From NCBI GenBank assembly GCA_035283845.1, contig DATESZ010000237.1, positions 1-16,964 on the forward strand: a stretch of DNA of 16,964 nt. The letters run 5' to 3'. A program made the position numbers and the translations under genes. This stretch comes from DATESZ01 sp035283845 (GTDB taxonomy: Bacteria; Desulfobacterota; Syntrophia; Syntrophales; JACQWR01). Shown here one piece after another: positions 4,726-11,974 of this stretch; position 1 is the stretch's first letter, and every line of letters starts with the position of its first letter. The notes under the pieces were generated by a model. That model was not told the origin of the DNA and searched no databases. It saw only the letters and a program-made list of their open reading frames with translations.

Positions 4726-6903
4726 ATGACTGAAATCAGGCGATCTTATTGCGGTTTATGCCATCTCAGATGCGGTATTCTTCTGGAAGTAGAGAACGGC
4801 AGGGTCATCGGGGCTAAAGGGGACCGGGAACATCCCATAACCAGGGGTGGGATTTGTTCCAGAGGCAGTCTGATGCCAGATCACGTTCATCACCCGGACA
4901 GAATCAATTACCCCATCAAACGTCAGGGGGAAAGGGGTTCAGGAAAATGGCAGCGTTTGGGCTGGGACCAGGCCCTTGACGAAGTGGCGGAGAAACTGGA
5001 AGCCCTTCGCAAGAAACATGGAGCGGAGACTCTGGCCTTCACCCACGGCACCAAACGAACCTACCATTGGGACGAGCGCAGGTTTTTCAATCTTTTCGGA
5101 TCGCCGAATGTATGCGGCGCAAACAACATCTGCATGTGCCCAAGTCAGGCTGTCGAATACGCAACCTATGGCGGCTTTGCCTCGGGTGACTTGATGCATA
5201 CCAAATGCGTGGTTCTTTGGGGGCACGGTCCCTCGCTATCCTATCCTGTCGGCCTTTATCCCATGATTCTCCAGGCGAAAAAGAATGGCGCAAAGCTAAT
5301 TGTCGTAGATCCTCGCCGCATTACCGAGGCGGAAAAAGCAGACATTTGGCTGCCTATAAGGCCCGGAACCGATGTGGCTCTTATGCTCGGCTGGATACGG
5401 ATCATTATTGAAGAGGATCTCTATGACCAGGATTTCGTCGCAAACTGGACGGTAGGATTCGAAGATCTCAAAGCCGCCGCTGCAGCATACACGCCTCAAA
5501 GGGTCGCGGAAATCACGTGGCTAACCCCTGAGCAGGTGGTCGCTTCGGCCCGCTGCTATGGCACTACAAAGCCTGCGGTCATCACCTGGGGTTTCGGTCT
5601 GGACAAGCAGGGCGTTAATGCCACACAGGCGGCAAGGGCAAGATGCTGTCTGAAGGCCCTCACAGGCAATCTGGATATTCCGGGCGGGGAAACACTTGGC
5701 TGGAATGATCCCGTCGGAAGAATCATCGGTGACTATGAAATGCAATGGAACGATGCCCTGCCGGCGGAGCAGAGCGCCAAACAACTGGGAACGGATCAAT
5801 ACCCCTTTTTAGGTTTCCCCGGCTGGTCGAGAAATGAGGAGGCGAACCGCCGCCTGCCCCGTGAATACATGCATCCGCCTGATGCCGATATGACGTGTGT
5901 GGCTCACGCAAGGTCGGTTTTTGAGGCCATGATCACCGGGAAGCCCTATCCTGTCACTGCGGCCATCTCCGTAGCCAGCAATCCACTTCTTTCCCTTCCG
6001 AATGTGCGCCACACATACGAGGCGTTGAAGAGCTTAGAGCTCTATGTCGTCGGTGAATTCTATCGCACTCCTTCAGCAGCGCTTGCAGATTATGTTTTTC
6101 CCATATGCTCTACCATCGAGACGACCGAGCTTTGGTTGACAGAAGCCTTCTGTGTGGCCTGCCCCAGGGGAATCGAACCCCTTTACGAACGCCGCAATAC
6201 TTACGATTTCTGGCGTGGTCTGGCCGTTCGACTCGGACAGATCGAACACTGGCCGTGGGAGAGCATTGATGAGGTGTGGGACTATAGGCTTTCACCAATG
6301 GGCTTAACATTTAATCAACTCCTTGAACAAAACGGCCTCTTCGGAAGGCCGGAATTCGAACGCTACAAGAAATACGGCTTCGGTACTCCGTCTGGCAAAG
6401 TGGAACTGCGGTCCAGCACGTTTGAGGCTCTGGGTTGCGAACCCTTGCCCGTGTACCGCGAGATGGCGCATAGCCCCTTGAGTGATTCGAAACTGACCGA
6501 GGGTTTTCCTCTCATTCTTATTACAGGGAGCCGGTTTATGCCGATGTACCACTCGGAGCATAGGCAACTTGAGGGAGCCAGGAAAAAGAGACGCGATCCG
6601 CTGGTGACAATCCACCCGGAAACGGCAAGAAAACTGAACTTGATCGAAGGCGACTGGGTTAAAGTGGAAACTCCCACGGGGAGCATTCGCATGCGCCTGA
6701 ATATTTCCAATATGGTCGACCCGCGCATGGCGGATGCAGATCATGGATGGTGGTTTCCGGAGCGGCAAGAGGCGGAGCCAAGTCTCTTCAGCGTGTTCGA
6801 ATCCAATGCCAATGTGCTTTGCCCTGATGGATTAGACTTTTGCAGCCCTGAGGTCGGCAGTTGGCCACACACGGCGCTGCTGTGCCGGATTGGGAAAGCG
6901 TAA
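4726..6903 (+). CDS. Molybdo/tungstopterin oxidoreductase (DMSO reductase superfamily), acetylene-hydratase-like
   Basis: A 725-residue bis-pterin enzyme. The N-terminal [4Fe-4S] site is C9-x2-C12-x3-C16-x27-C44. The large catalytic domain follows (about 50-590) with VVDPRRITEAEKADIWLPI near 196-214, and the C-terminal pterin-binding domain begins near 600 (LILITGSRF). The metal ligand should be C136 or C138 in NNICMCPSQA (133-142); there is no in-frame TGA, so no selenocysteine. Length, cluster spacing and many stretches recall Pelobacter acetylene hydratase, but the Asp after the second cluster cysteine, essential there, is His13 here, so the reaction is probably different. Formate dehydrogenase is unlikely: residue 46 is Arg where FDHs carry Lys. 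No Tat signal is visible, so it is cytoplasmic. AAGGAGG lies seven bases upstream. The gene follows the FmdE-like gene, probably in one operon. Confidence 0.88.
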   Translation: MTEIRRSYCGLCHLRCGILLEVENGRVIGAKGDREHPITRGGICSRGSLMPDHVHHPDRINYPIKRQGERGSGKWQRLGWDQALDEVAEKLEALRKKHGAETLAFTHGTKRTYHWDERRFFNLFGSPNVCGANNICMCPSQAVEYATYGGFASGDLMHTKCVVLWGHGPSLSYPVGLYPMILQAKKNGAKLIVVDPRRITEAEKADIWLPIRPGTDVALMLGWIRIIIEEDLYDQDFVANWTVGFEDLKAAAAAYTPQRVAEITWLTPEQVVASARCYGTTKPAVITWGFGLDKQGVNATQAARARCCLKALTGNLDIPGGETLGWNDPVGRIIGDYEMQWNDALPAEQSAKQLGTDQYPFLGFPGWSRNEEANRRLPREYMHPPDADMTCVAHARSVFEAMITGKPYPVTAAISVASNPLLSLPNVRHTYEALKSLELYVVGEFYRTPSAALADYVFPICSTIETTELWLTEAFCVACPRGIEPLYERRNTYDFWRGLAVRLGQIEHWPWESIDEVWDYRLSPMGLTFNQLLEQNGLFGRPEFERYKKYGFGTPSGKVELRSSTFEALGCEPLPVYREMAHSPLSDSKLTEGFPLILITGSRFMPMYHSEHRQLEGARKKRRDPLVTIHPETARKLNLIEGDWVKVETPTGSIRMRLNISNMVDPRMADADHGWWFPERQEAEPSLFSVFESNANVLCPDGLDFCSPEVGSWPHTALLCRIGKA

Positions 6904-6976
6904 TCGGCCTTTAATCTGGTTCAGACCCTAACCGGTACCAGTGTGACACTGCTTTGACTACAATTTCGCTACGTCC

Positions 6977-8272
6977 TTACTTTCCGAACAGTATGGAACT
7001 TTGTGTCAGAAACACTCCGGCCGCGCAGGCGAGCATCAAAAGTGAAAGCGTTGCCGCCCAGAACGCCCGCAAGCATACCGCCGCCACGTCCTTTGCCCGT
7101 GACGGAGCCAGCGCCGCAATCCCGCCGATGAAGATTCCGAGCGAGGCCACATGGGCAAATCCGCATAGGGCGTAGGTAGCCAGGATGGCGCTACGCTGTT
7201 CGATGATCTGTCCCTGCGCCAGCATCTTTGCCAGATCCTGATAGGCGGTCACCTCGGTCACTACCATCCGTTCGCCGATGAGCCGCGCCACCGCCGGCGC
7301 ATCCTGCGGATTGATTCCCAGCAGCAATGTCAGCGGGTAAAAAAGGTAGCCGAGCAGCCCCTGCAGGGTGAAGTCCACGTTCGTTCCCATTGCGATGTTG
7401 ACCCAGCCGCCGCAATGCGTTGTCAGCAGATTCAAGAGCCCAACCAGCCCCAGCACCGCGAGCAGCATCGTCACGATGCCGAACACCATCTTTCCGCCGT
7501 CTGTTGCGCCATTGATGACGGCCTCGATAGCGCTGCCGGAGGGATCTTGCCAAACCTTGACGTCGGTCCCCATTGTTTCCGGCTTTTCCTCTTCGGGGAA
7601 TATTAGCTTAGCCATGACGATGCCGGCTGGCCACGACAGCATTGTTGCCGACACCAGGTGGCCGGCAATGTTGGGAAAGGTCGGCAGCAGGATCAGCACA
7701 TAAAATGCCAGTACAGACGACGCGGTATTGCCCATCATCGACGTCATGATGGTGCACAGCTCGCTGCGTGTCATCCGCGCCAGATAGGGTTTAACCGTCA
7801 GCGCCGACTCGACCCCGACGAAGATGTTAGACGTCACGCATAGCGACTCTGCGCCAGAAATCCGCAGCCAGCGAGTGAACAGCTTCGAGAACCACTCAAC
7901 CAAAAGGGGGAGGATGCGTAAGTGATACAGCAGCGACAGCAGCGAGGCAAAGAATACAATCGTCGGCATCGCCTGGAACGCAAGGATAAAGCCGATTGAC
8001 CCCTCTGTACCCGGCGGCCGGGCCAAAGGGCCGAAGAGAAACCTGGCGCCCTCACCGGCCACCTCAACCAGTTTGACCACGAGTCCATTGATGAACAGGA
8101 AAATCGTCTGTCCCGCCGGGACGGCGAAGATGAATGCTGCAAATGCCAATTGAAAGCCGCTACCCCACAGGATAACGCGCCAGTTTACCAGCCTCCGGTT
8201 GGTCGAGCATACCCAGGCGATTCCCATCAGGACAAACATTCCGACGAAACTGATAAGATTGTAGATGCCCAT
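6977..8272 (-). CDS. NupC-family concentrative nucleoside transporter
   Basis: A 431-residue inner-membrane protein of the CNT family, which imports nucleosides with H+ or Na+. It contains N-terminal hydrophobic helices (about 5-20, 33-52, 56-75), the helical core with the characteristic block GVESALTVKPYL and, just after, MTRSELCTIMTSMMGN (near 175-200), and the C-terminal part with RLIGERMVVTEVTAYQDL and CGFAHVASLGIFIGG. Length fits the family (about 400-430). AAGGAGG lies six bases before the ATG. Third codon positions are clearly more GC-rich than in the surrounding genes, a hint of separate ancestry. It is convergent with the Mo/W enzyme gene and lies downstream of tRNA-Leu on the same strand. 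The 73-bp gap to the Mo/W gene holds only a weak hairpin (CAGTG/CACTG, 6939-6951). The exact nucleoside is not predictable by eye. Confidence 0.9.
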   Translation of the reverse strand: MGIYNLISFVGMFVLMGIAWVCSTNRRLVNWRVILWGSGFQLAFAAFIFAVPAGQTIFLFINGLVVKLVEVAGEGARFLFGPLARPPGTEGSIGFILAFQAMPTIVFFASLLSLLYHLRILPLLVEWFSKLFTRWLRISGAESLCVTSNIFVGVESALTVKPYLARMTRSELCTIMTSMMGNTASSVLAFYVLILLPTFPNIAGHLVSATMLSWPAGIVMAKLIFPEEEKPETMGTDVKVWQDPSGSAIEAVINGATDGGKMVFGIVTMLLAVLGLVGLLNLLTTHCGGWVNIAMGTNVDFTLQGLLGYLFYPLTLLLGINPQDAPAVARLIGERMVVTEVTAYQDLAKMLAQGQIIEQRSAILATYALCGFAHVASLGIFIGGIAALAPSRAKDVAAVCLRAFWAATLSLLMLACAAGVFLTQSSILFGK

Positions 8273-8316
8273 CTTTCGCCTCCTTCACCATCTGCTGTCA
8301 GTTAAGTCGGTTAAAC

Positions 8317-8409
8317 GGGGACAGACAATTGCAGGTAAGTTGAAAGTTGAATACTTGCTACTGGAATGCTAATATTTCAGGGACATCCCCTATTTTCCGC
8401 CATCCCTGA
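8317..8409. repeat. REP-like repeat remnant
   Basis: Contains GGGGACAGAC (8317-8326) and the palindromic element TCAGGGA (8377-8383) / TCCCTGA (8403-8409), with GGGACATCCCC between them (8380-8390). Such GGGGACA and CAGGGACATCCCC elements flank REP-associated (RAYT/IS200-like) transposase genes in delta-proteobacteria, as far as I recall. No transposase is present, so this is probably a leftover repeat. It lies between the nupC-like gene start and tRNA-Leu. Confidence 0.4.
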
Positions 8410-8425
8410 TAGGAGCGCAGCAAAG

Positions 8426-8459
8426 CAGGTGGTTGGCCACTGCCTGAGCTAACCACCTG
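8426..8459 (-). terminator. Hairpin downstream of tRNA-Leu, possible terminator
   Basis: CAGGTGGTT (8426-8434) and AACCACCTG (8451-8459) form a perfect 9-bp stem around a 16-base loop, starting 10 bases beyond the tRNA 3' end. On the minus strand it is followed only by CTTTGC, a poor U-run, so termination here is plausible but not certain. Confidence 0.4.
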
Positions 8460-8469
8460 TTATTCCTAA

Positions 8470-8555
8470 TGGTGCCGAAGCCCGGACTTGAACCGGGACG
8501 GGTTTCCCCACTACCCCCTCAAGATAGCGTGTCTACCATGTTCCACCACTTCGGC
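8470..8555 (-). tRNA. tRNA-Leu (anticodon GAG)
   Basis: An 86-base class II tRNA. The acceptor stem GCCGAAG pairs with CTTCGGC, followed by A and an encoded CCA (8472-8470). The anticodon stem CTATC/GGTAG encloses the loop TTGAGGG, with U33 before the anticodon GAG, reading CUC and CUU leucine codons. The long variable arm (GTGGGGAAACCCGT region) and the T arm with GGTTCAAGTCC are typical of leucine tRNAs. It lies 87 bp after secG on the same strand, the same order as secG-leuU in Escherichia coli, and is probably cotranscribed with the gap-tpiA-secG genes. Confidence 0.96.
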
Positions 8556-8642
8556 ATTTCCAGATCAGGACGATCCTCCTATGGGATTCTATTTTGACTG
8601 TGCCGTCTAAAAATTGGTCTTTTACGACTTTCTACGAAAACA

Positions 8643-9017
8643 TCATTTTTTAGCGCCCGGCTGTGATACGGGAATCGTCGTTTCGCCTGTTTTTCCCGTA
8701 TCGCTCGGCACACCCGGTTTATGTGTCGTCGTTTGAGGCGCCACTTTCTTAGCCTCTGTACGAGGAGCGGAATCCATAATGGACGACATCTTGGTAAGGG
8801 AAAAATATGACAGGGTAAGCGACGTCAGCATGAATATTGCGGCAACTATGGTCGTCATCTTTCCCAAAAACGTTCCGGCGCCGCTGCTGCCGAAAACCGT
8901 CTGACTTGAGCCGCCGAAGGCGGCGCCCATATTCGCCCCCTTGCCGGCCTGAAGAAGTACAACAAGAATCAAGATGACACAAACAATAATATGCAGAATG
9001 GTAACTGTAATGTTCAC
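8643..9017 (-). CDS. secG: Preprotein translocase subunit SecG
   Basis: A 124-residue inner-membrane protein, the small SecYEG subunit that assists SecA-driven export. Two transmembrane helices are visible (about 4-23 and 53-73). Between them is the conserved cytoplasmic loop LLQAGKGANMGAAFGGSSQT, then VFGSSGAGTFLGK. A hydrophilic tail rich in T, P, K and G (about 76-124) makes it somewhat longer than many SecG proteins. The start is GTG (9017-9015) with GGAGG about eight bases upstream. It lies 23 bp after tpiA and 87 bp before tRNA-Leu, in the gap-tpiA-secG operon. Confidence 0.95.
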   Translation of the reverse strand: MNITVTILHIIVCVILILVVLLQAGKGANMGAAFGGSSQTVFGSSGAGTFLGKMTTIVAAIFMLTSLTLSYFSLTKMSSIMDSAPRTEAKKVAPQTTTHKPGVPSDTGKTGETTIPVSQPGAKK

Positions 9018-9040
9018 TTAACGACCTCCAAAAAACCTTG

Positions 9041-9790
9041 TTAGACTCTGACTATCCGGGCAAAGGATTCTGCATCCAGGCTGGCTCCTCCCACTAAGAC
9101 GCCATTGATGCCCTCTTTGGCCATAAGCGCATCAATATTGGCCGTATTGACGCTTCCCCCATAAATTACGGGCATGTTTCGGGATATATCCTTCCCGTAT
9201 TCCCCGTCTACCGCCTCACGAATAAAGACATGCACTTCCGCGGCCTGTTCGGATGAGGCCGTTTTCCCTGTGCCAATGGCCCACACCGGTTCATAGGCCA
9301 TAACCATTCGCGCCGCATCGGAAGCATCGGCGCCTTTCAGCCCTCCTTTAATCTGTCTTTCCACAACTTCAAAAGTCCGGCCGGATTCCCGCTCGCTCAG
9401 TGTTTCACCGATGCAGAGGATGGGCTGCAAACTATATTTCAAGGCTGCCTTAATTTTTCTGTTTATCAGGTTATCATCTTCCGAAAAAAAGGCTCGCCGT
9501 TCCGAATGACCGATAATGACAAATCTGCAACCGGCATCGACAAGCATCCGCGCCGATACCTCGCCCGTATAGGCTCCCTCTTCCCTGTCAGAAACATTCT
9601 GGGCTGCAAGGCAAATCCCGGTTTCTTTAAGCGCATCCGCCACCGGATAAAGTGCGGTGAAAGGAGGCGCAACGGCTACCTGCTTTCCCAGTGGTTCCCT
9701 GATCATTTCCTTCAATCGGGAAACAAAATCAACCGCCTCCGCGATCGTCTTGTGCATCTTCCAATTGCCGACGATAAGGGGTCTGATCAT
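9041..9790 (-). CDS. tpiA: Triosephosphate isomerase
   Basis: A 249-residue TIM-barrel enzyme that interconverts dihydroxyacetone phosphate and glyceraldehyde 3-phosphate in glycolysis and gluconeogenesis. Catalytic residues are all present: K11 (GNWKMHKT), H95 (IIGHSERR) and E167 (AYEPVWAIGTG), with the phosphate-binding YGGSVN near 210-216 and GVLVGGASL near 230-238. Full family length. The ATG is one base after the gap stop codon, with only a weak ribosome binding site inside the end of gap, so translation is probably coupled. Next gene in the operon is secG. Confidence 0.97.
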   Translation of the reverse strand: MIRPLIVGNWKMHKTIAEAVDFVSRLKEMIREPLGKQVAVAPPFTALYPVADALKETGICLAAQNVSDREEGAYTGEVSARMLVDAGCRFVIIGHSERRAFFSEDDNLINRKIKAALKYSLQPILCIGETLSERESGRTFEVVERQIKGGLKGADASDAARMVMAYEPVWAIGTGKTASSEQAAEVHVFIREAVDGEYGKDISRNMPVIYGGSVNTANIDALMAKEGINGVLVGGASLDAESFARIVRV

Positions 9791-9791
9791 C

Positions 9792-10805
9792 CTATATTCC
9801 CATTCTATTCCCGATATATATGGCCAGATCCCTTATCCGGCAGGCATACCCGCTCTCATTATCATACCAGGAAAACACCTTGCAAAAATTTCCGCCGATC
9901 ACCTTTGTCAAAGAGGCGTCAACTATCGAAGAATAGGAACTGCTCATGAAATCCACGGAAACTAGTTCTTCCTCGCAAAACTGAAGTATGTTTTTTAATT
10001 TTCCTTCCGCTGCTTCCTTCAGAACGCTGTTAATCTCTTTGGCCGTAACGGTTTTGCCAAGCTCAACAGACAAATCCACAAGCGAAACGTTGGGCGTGGG
10101 AACTCTCAGTGCCAGGCCATCCAACTTGCCTTTCAAAGCCGGAATAACTTCCGACACCGCCGCCGCTGCGCCAGTGGAAGTGGGAATAATGGACATGGCA
10201 GCCGCCCTCGCCCTTCTCAAATCATTGTGAGAACCATCGAGAAGCCTTTGATCCATTGTGTAGGAGTGGCACGTCGTCATCAGGCCCTTAACAATGGTGA
10301 AATTATCGTGGAGCACCTTTGCCACAGGAGCCAAGCAATTTGTGGTACAAGAAGCGTTTGAGACAATATTATGTTTAGCCGGGTCATAGGTGTCTTCATT
10401 GACACCCATTACGAACGTTCCATCCATCCCCTTGCCGGGAGCGGCAAGGAGCACCTTCCCGGCGCCCGCAGTGAGATGTCCCGTCAGGTCTTCCCTTTTG
10501 GTAAATTTACCCGTCGACTCAATCAGGACATCAATGCCCAGCGCTTTCCAGGGGAGATCGGACGGCTTCGCAGTCGTCCCAATGACCTTTATCTTTTTGC
10601 CGTTTAAGATGATTCCATCCTCGTCTGCTGTTACATCGGCCTGAATCTTACCGTGAACGGAATCATACTTGAGAAGGTGTGCCAAGACGGACGGCTTCGC
10701 CCTTGTGTTAATGGCCAAAATCTCGATTTCCTTATATCCGAGGCAAGCTCTGACAATGCATCTGCCTATCCTGCCGAAGCCGCTTATAGCCAATCCAATA
10801 CTCAC
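9792..10805 (-). CDS. gap: Glyceraldehyde-3-phosphate dehydrogenase, phosphorylating
   Basis: A 337-residue cytoplasmic GAPDH. It has the Rossmann motif ISGFGRIGR (7-15), catalytic C153 in SNASCTTNC, H180 in MTTCHSYT, and WYDNESGYACR near the C-terminus. The start is GTG (10805-10803), six bases after AAGGAGG. At the end of the second beta strand the sequence is AINTRAKPS; most NAD-specific enzymes have Asp where T34 stands. Loss of this Asp is known to relax or switch cofactor choice towards NADP, so this may be a dual or NADP-using enzyme (inference). It is the first gene of gap-tpiA-secG; pgk, often between gap and tpiA, is absent here. Confidence 0.96.
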   Translation of the reverse strand: MSIGLAISGFGRIGRCIVRACLGYKEIEILAINTRAKPSVLAHLLKYDSVHGKIQADVTADEDGIILNGKKIKVIGTTAKPSDLPWKALGIDVLIESTGKFTKREDLTGHLTAGAGKVLLAAPGKGMDGTFVMGVNEDTYDPAKHNIVSNASCTTNCLAPVAKVLHDNFTIVKGLMTTCHSYTMDQRLLDGSHNDLRRARAAAMSIIPTSTGAAAAVSEVIPALKGKLDGLALRVPTPNVSLVDLSVELGKTVTAKEINSVLKEAAEGKLKNILQFCEEELVSVDFMSSSYSSIVDASLTKVIGGNFCKVFSWYDNESGYACRIRDLAIYIGNRMGI

Positions 10806-10850
10806 GGCTTACCTCCTTATATTTATTTTTTATGGGGAATTGACCAGAGC

Positions 10851-10879
10851 ATCATAGCTATCCCCCTGTTTTTTGTCAA
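10851..10879 (-). promoter_or_regulatory. Sigma-70 promoter of the gap-tpiA-secG-tRNA operon
   Basis: On the minus strand TTGACA (10879-10874), a 17-base spacer and TATGAT (10856-10851) form a near-consensus sigma-70 promoter, ending 45 bases before the GTG start. No operator-like dyad overlaps it, so strong constitutive expression is likely. Confidence 0.85.
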
Positions 10880-10897
10880 TGCCTTTTTCCCAAGCAT

Positions 10898-10921
10898 AAA
10901 GATCGGCAGAAAGATCGGCGG
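10898..10921. repeat. 12-bp tandem repeat
   Basis: AAAGATCGGCAG (10898-10909) is followed at once by AAAGATCGGCGG (10910-10921), with one difference. It lies upstream of the -35 elements of both divergent promoters and could be an upstream binding site or chance. Confidence 0.5.
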
Positions 10922-10953
10922 TTTTATTTTATGGTCAATTCGCCAGTTATGAC

Positions 10954-10982
10954 TTGCTAAACTTATAATACTATGGTAGTAT
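10954..10982 (+). promoter_or_regulatory. Promoter of the MBL/HgdB-like/activase operon with overlapping palindrome
   Basis: TTGCTA (10954-10959), a 17-base spacer and TAGTAT (10977-10982) make a fair sigma-70 promoter. The 15-bp hairpin ATACTA-TGG-TAGTAT (10968-10982) covers the -10 element, a typical place for a repressor site. An alternative -10, TATAAT, lies at 10965-10970 but has no well-spaced -35. Confidence 0.55.
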
Positions 10983-11017
10983 AAAAGATCTATAATCTGT
11001 TAAACAGGAGGAATATT

Positions 11018-11944
11018 ATGATGACCGAAAAAGAACATCAACCGATTACCGTTACCCCCCATTTTTACCAATTGGGCACGCCTGCCTTTCCGGCATATTT
11101 ATCAATGGGAGAGGAAGGCATGATCATCGAAGGCGGTACTGGTCCCACCTCTAACATCATTGTAAAGCAAATTGAAGCGCTGGGCATTGATCCTCAGCAT
11201 ATCAAATATATTGTTTTAACCCATACCCATGCCGACCACATTGGCGCGGTGCCGCATCTAAAGATTCGCTGGCCTCACTTAAAGGTTCTGGCAAGCTCTA
11301 AGGGAGCCAATGCCTTGAGCAGTGAAGGGATGCTTAAGGAATTTTTATTGGTTGACGGCAACATTGCCAAATTAATGAAGGGAAAAGGAGAAATCACGGA
11401 ACTGCCGCCCACGCTTACAAACTATAATTTTGAGGTAGATACAATTGTTGACGAAGGAGACAGGATCGATCTGGGCTCCGGCGTTGGCTGGACTGTTTAC
11501 AATGTCCCGGGCCATTCCTCCTGCCATATAGCATTATGTGAGGAAAAAGAGGACACTCTAATTATAGGAGATACGACCGGGTTTTATGTACCGGAAAAGG
11601 ACGTTTTTTGGCCAAATTATTTCGAGTCACTTGAAAGCTACGTAAGCAGTATCCGAAAACTTTCCGCGTTAAAGGCAAAACGCCTGGTTTTAAGCCACAA
11701 TTGCGTTATTGACGCAGATATGGGCAAGCATTTTGAAAAGGCTCTTTCTGCCACTGAATCTTACCATACAGAACTCCTGAAAAGAATAAACGCCGGAGAG
11801 GACGCTGAAAAGGTTGCCCTGGAGAAAGCAGAATGGGTCAACAGCCTCACTGACATTCAGCCTTTTAGTGTTATGCATAATTTGAGCAGGCTCTTAATCA
11901 GGCGTTCTCAGGCGTACGCCAAAAAATATCATCAATTTACATAA
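11018..11944 (+). CDS. Metallo-beta-lactamase-fold hydrolase
   Basis: A 308-residue MBL-superfamily protein of the glyoxalase II-like group. The binuclear metal site is complete: H69-x-H71-x-D73-H74 (THTHADHIG), H166 (VPGHSS), D185 (IIGDTTG) and H227 (LSHNC). The C-terminal helical part (about 232-308) is longer than in minimal MBL domains and may cover the active site. No signal peptide. AGGAGG lies seven bases before the first of two adjacent ATGs (11018 or 11021). It heads an operon with a BcrB/HgdB-type protein (30-bp gap) and its activase. In such a setting it could hydrolyse an acyl-CoA or other thioester, but this is inference; MBL proteins have many substrates. Confidence 0.88.
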   Translation: MMTEKEHQPITVTPHFYQLGTPAFPAYLSMGEEGMIIEGGTGPTSNIIVKQIEALGIDPQHIKYIVLTHTHADHIGAVPHLKIRWPHLKVLASSKGANALSSEGMLKEFLLVDGNIAKLMKGKGEITELPPTLTNYNFEVDTIVDEGDRIDLGSGVGWTVYNVPGHSSCHIALCEEKEDTLIIGDTTGFYVPEKDVFWPNYFESLESYVSSIRKLSALKAKRLVLSHNCVIDADMGKHFEKALSATESYHTELLKRINAGEDAEKVALEKAEWVNSLTDIQPFSVMHNLSRLLIRRSQAYAKKYHQFT

Positions 11945-11974
11945 GAAAAATATTTTTGAGAAAGGAAGTTAAGA

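Noticed and set aside
6304..6768. A 154-codon minus-strand reading frame inside the Mo/W enzyme gene.
   Set aside because: It lies wholly opposite a strongly supported enzyme, has no recognisable domain and no ribosome binding site; it is a by-product of the codon use of the real gene.
4726..6903. True acetylene hydratase or a selenocysteine formate dehydrogenase.
   Set aside because: The essential Asp next to the second cluster cysteine is His, and there is no in-frame TGA or SECIS-like context.
8426..8459. A possible second tRNA, because the minus strand contains GGTTAGCTCAG, resembling a D arm.
   Set aside because: No acceptor, anticodon or T-arm pairing can be made; it is a simple 9-bp hairpin.
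9506..9949. A 147-codon plus-strand reading frame across the gap/tpiA junction.
   Set aside because: Antisense to two well-supported enzymes, rich in R, H and S, with no domain.
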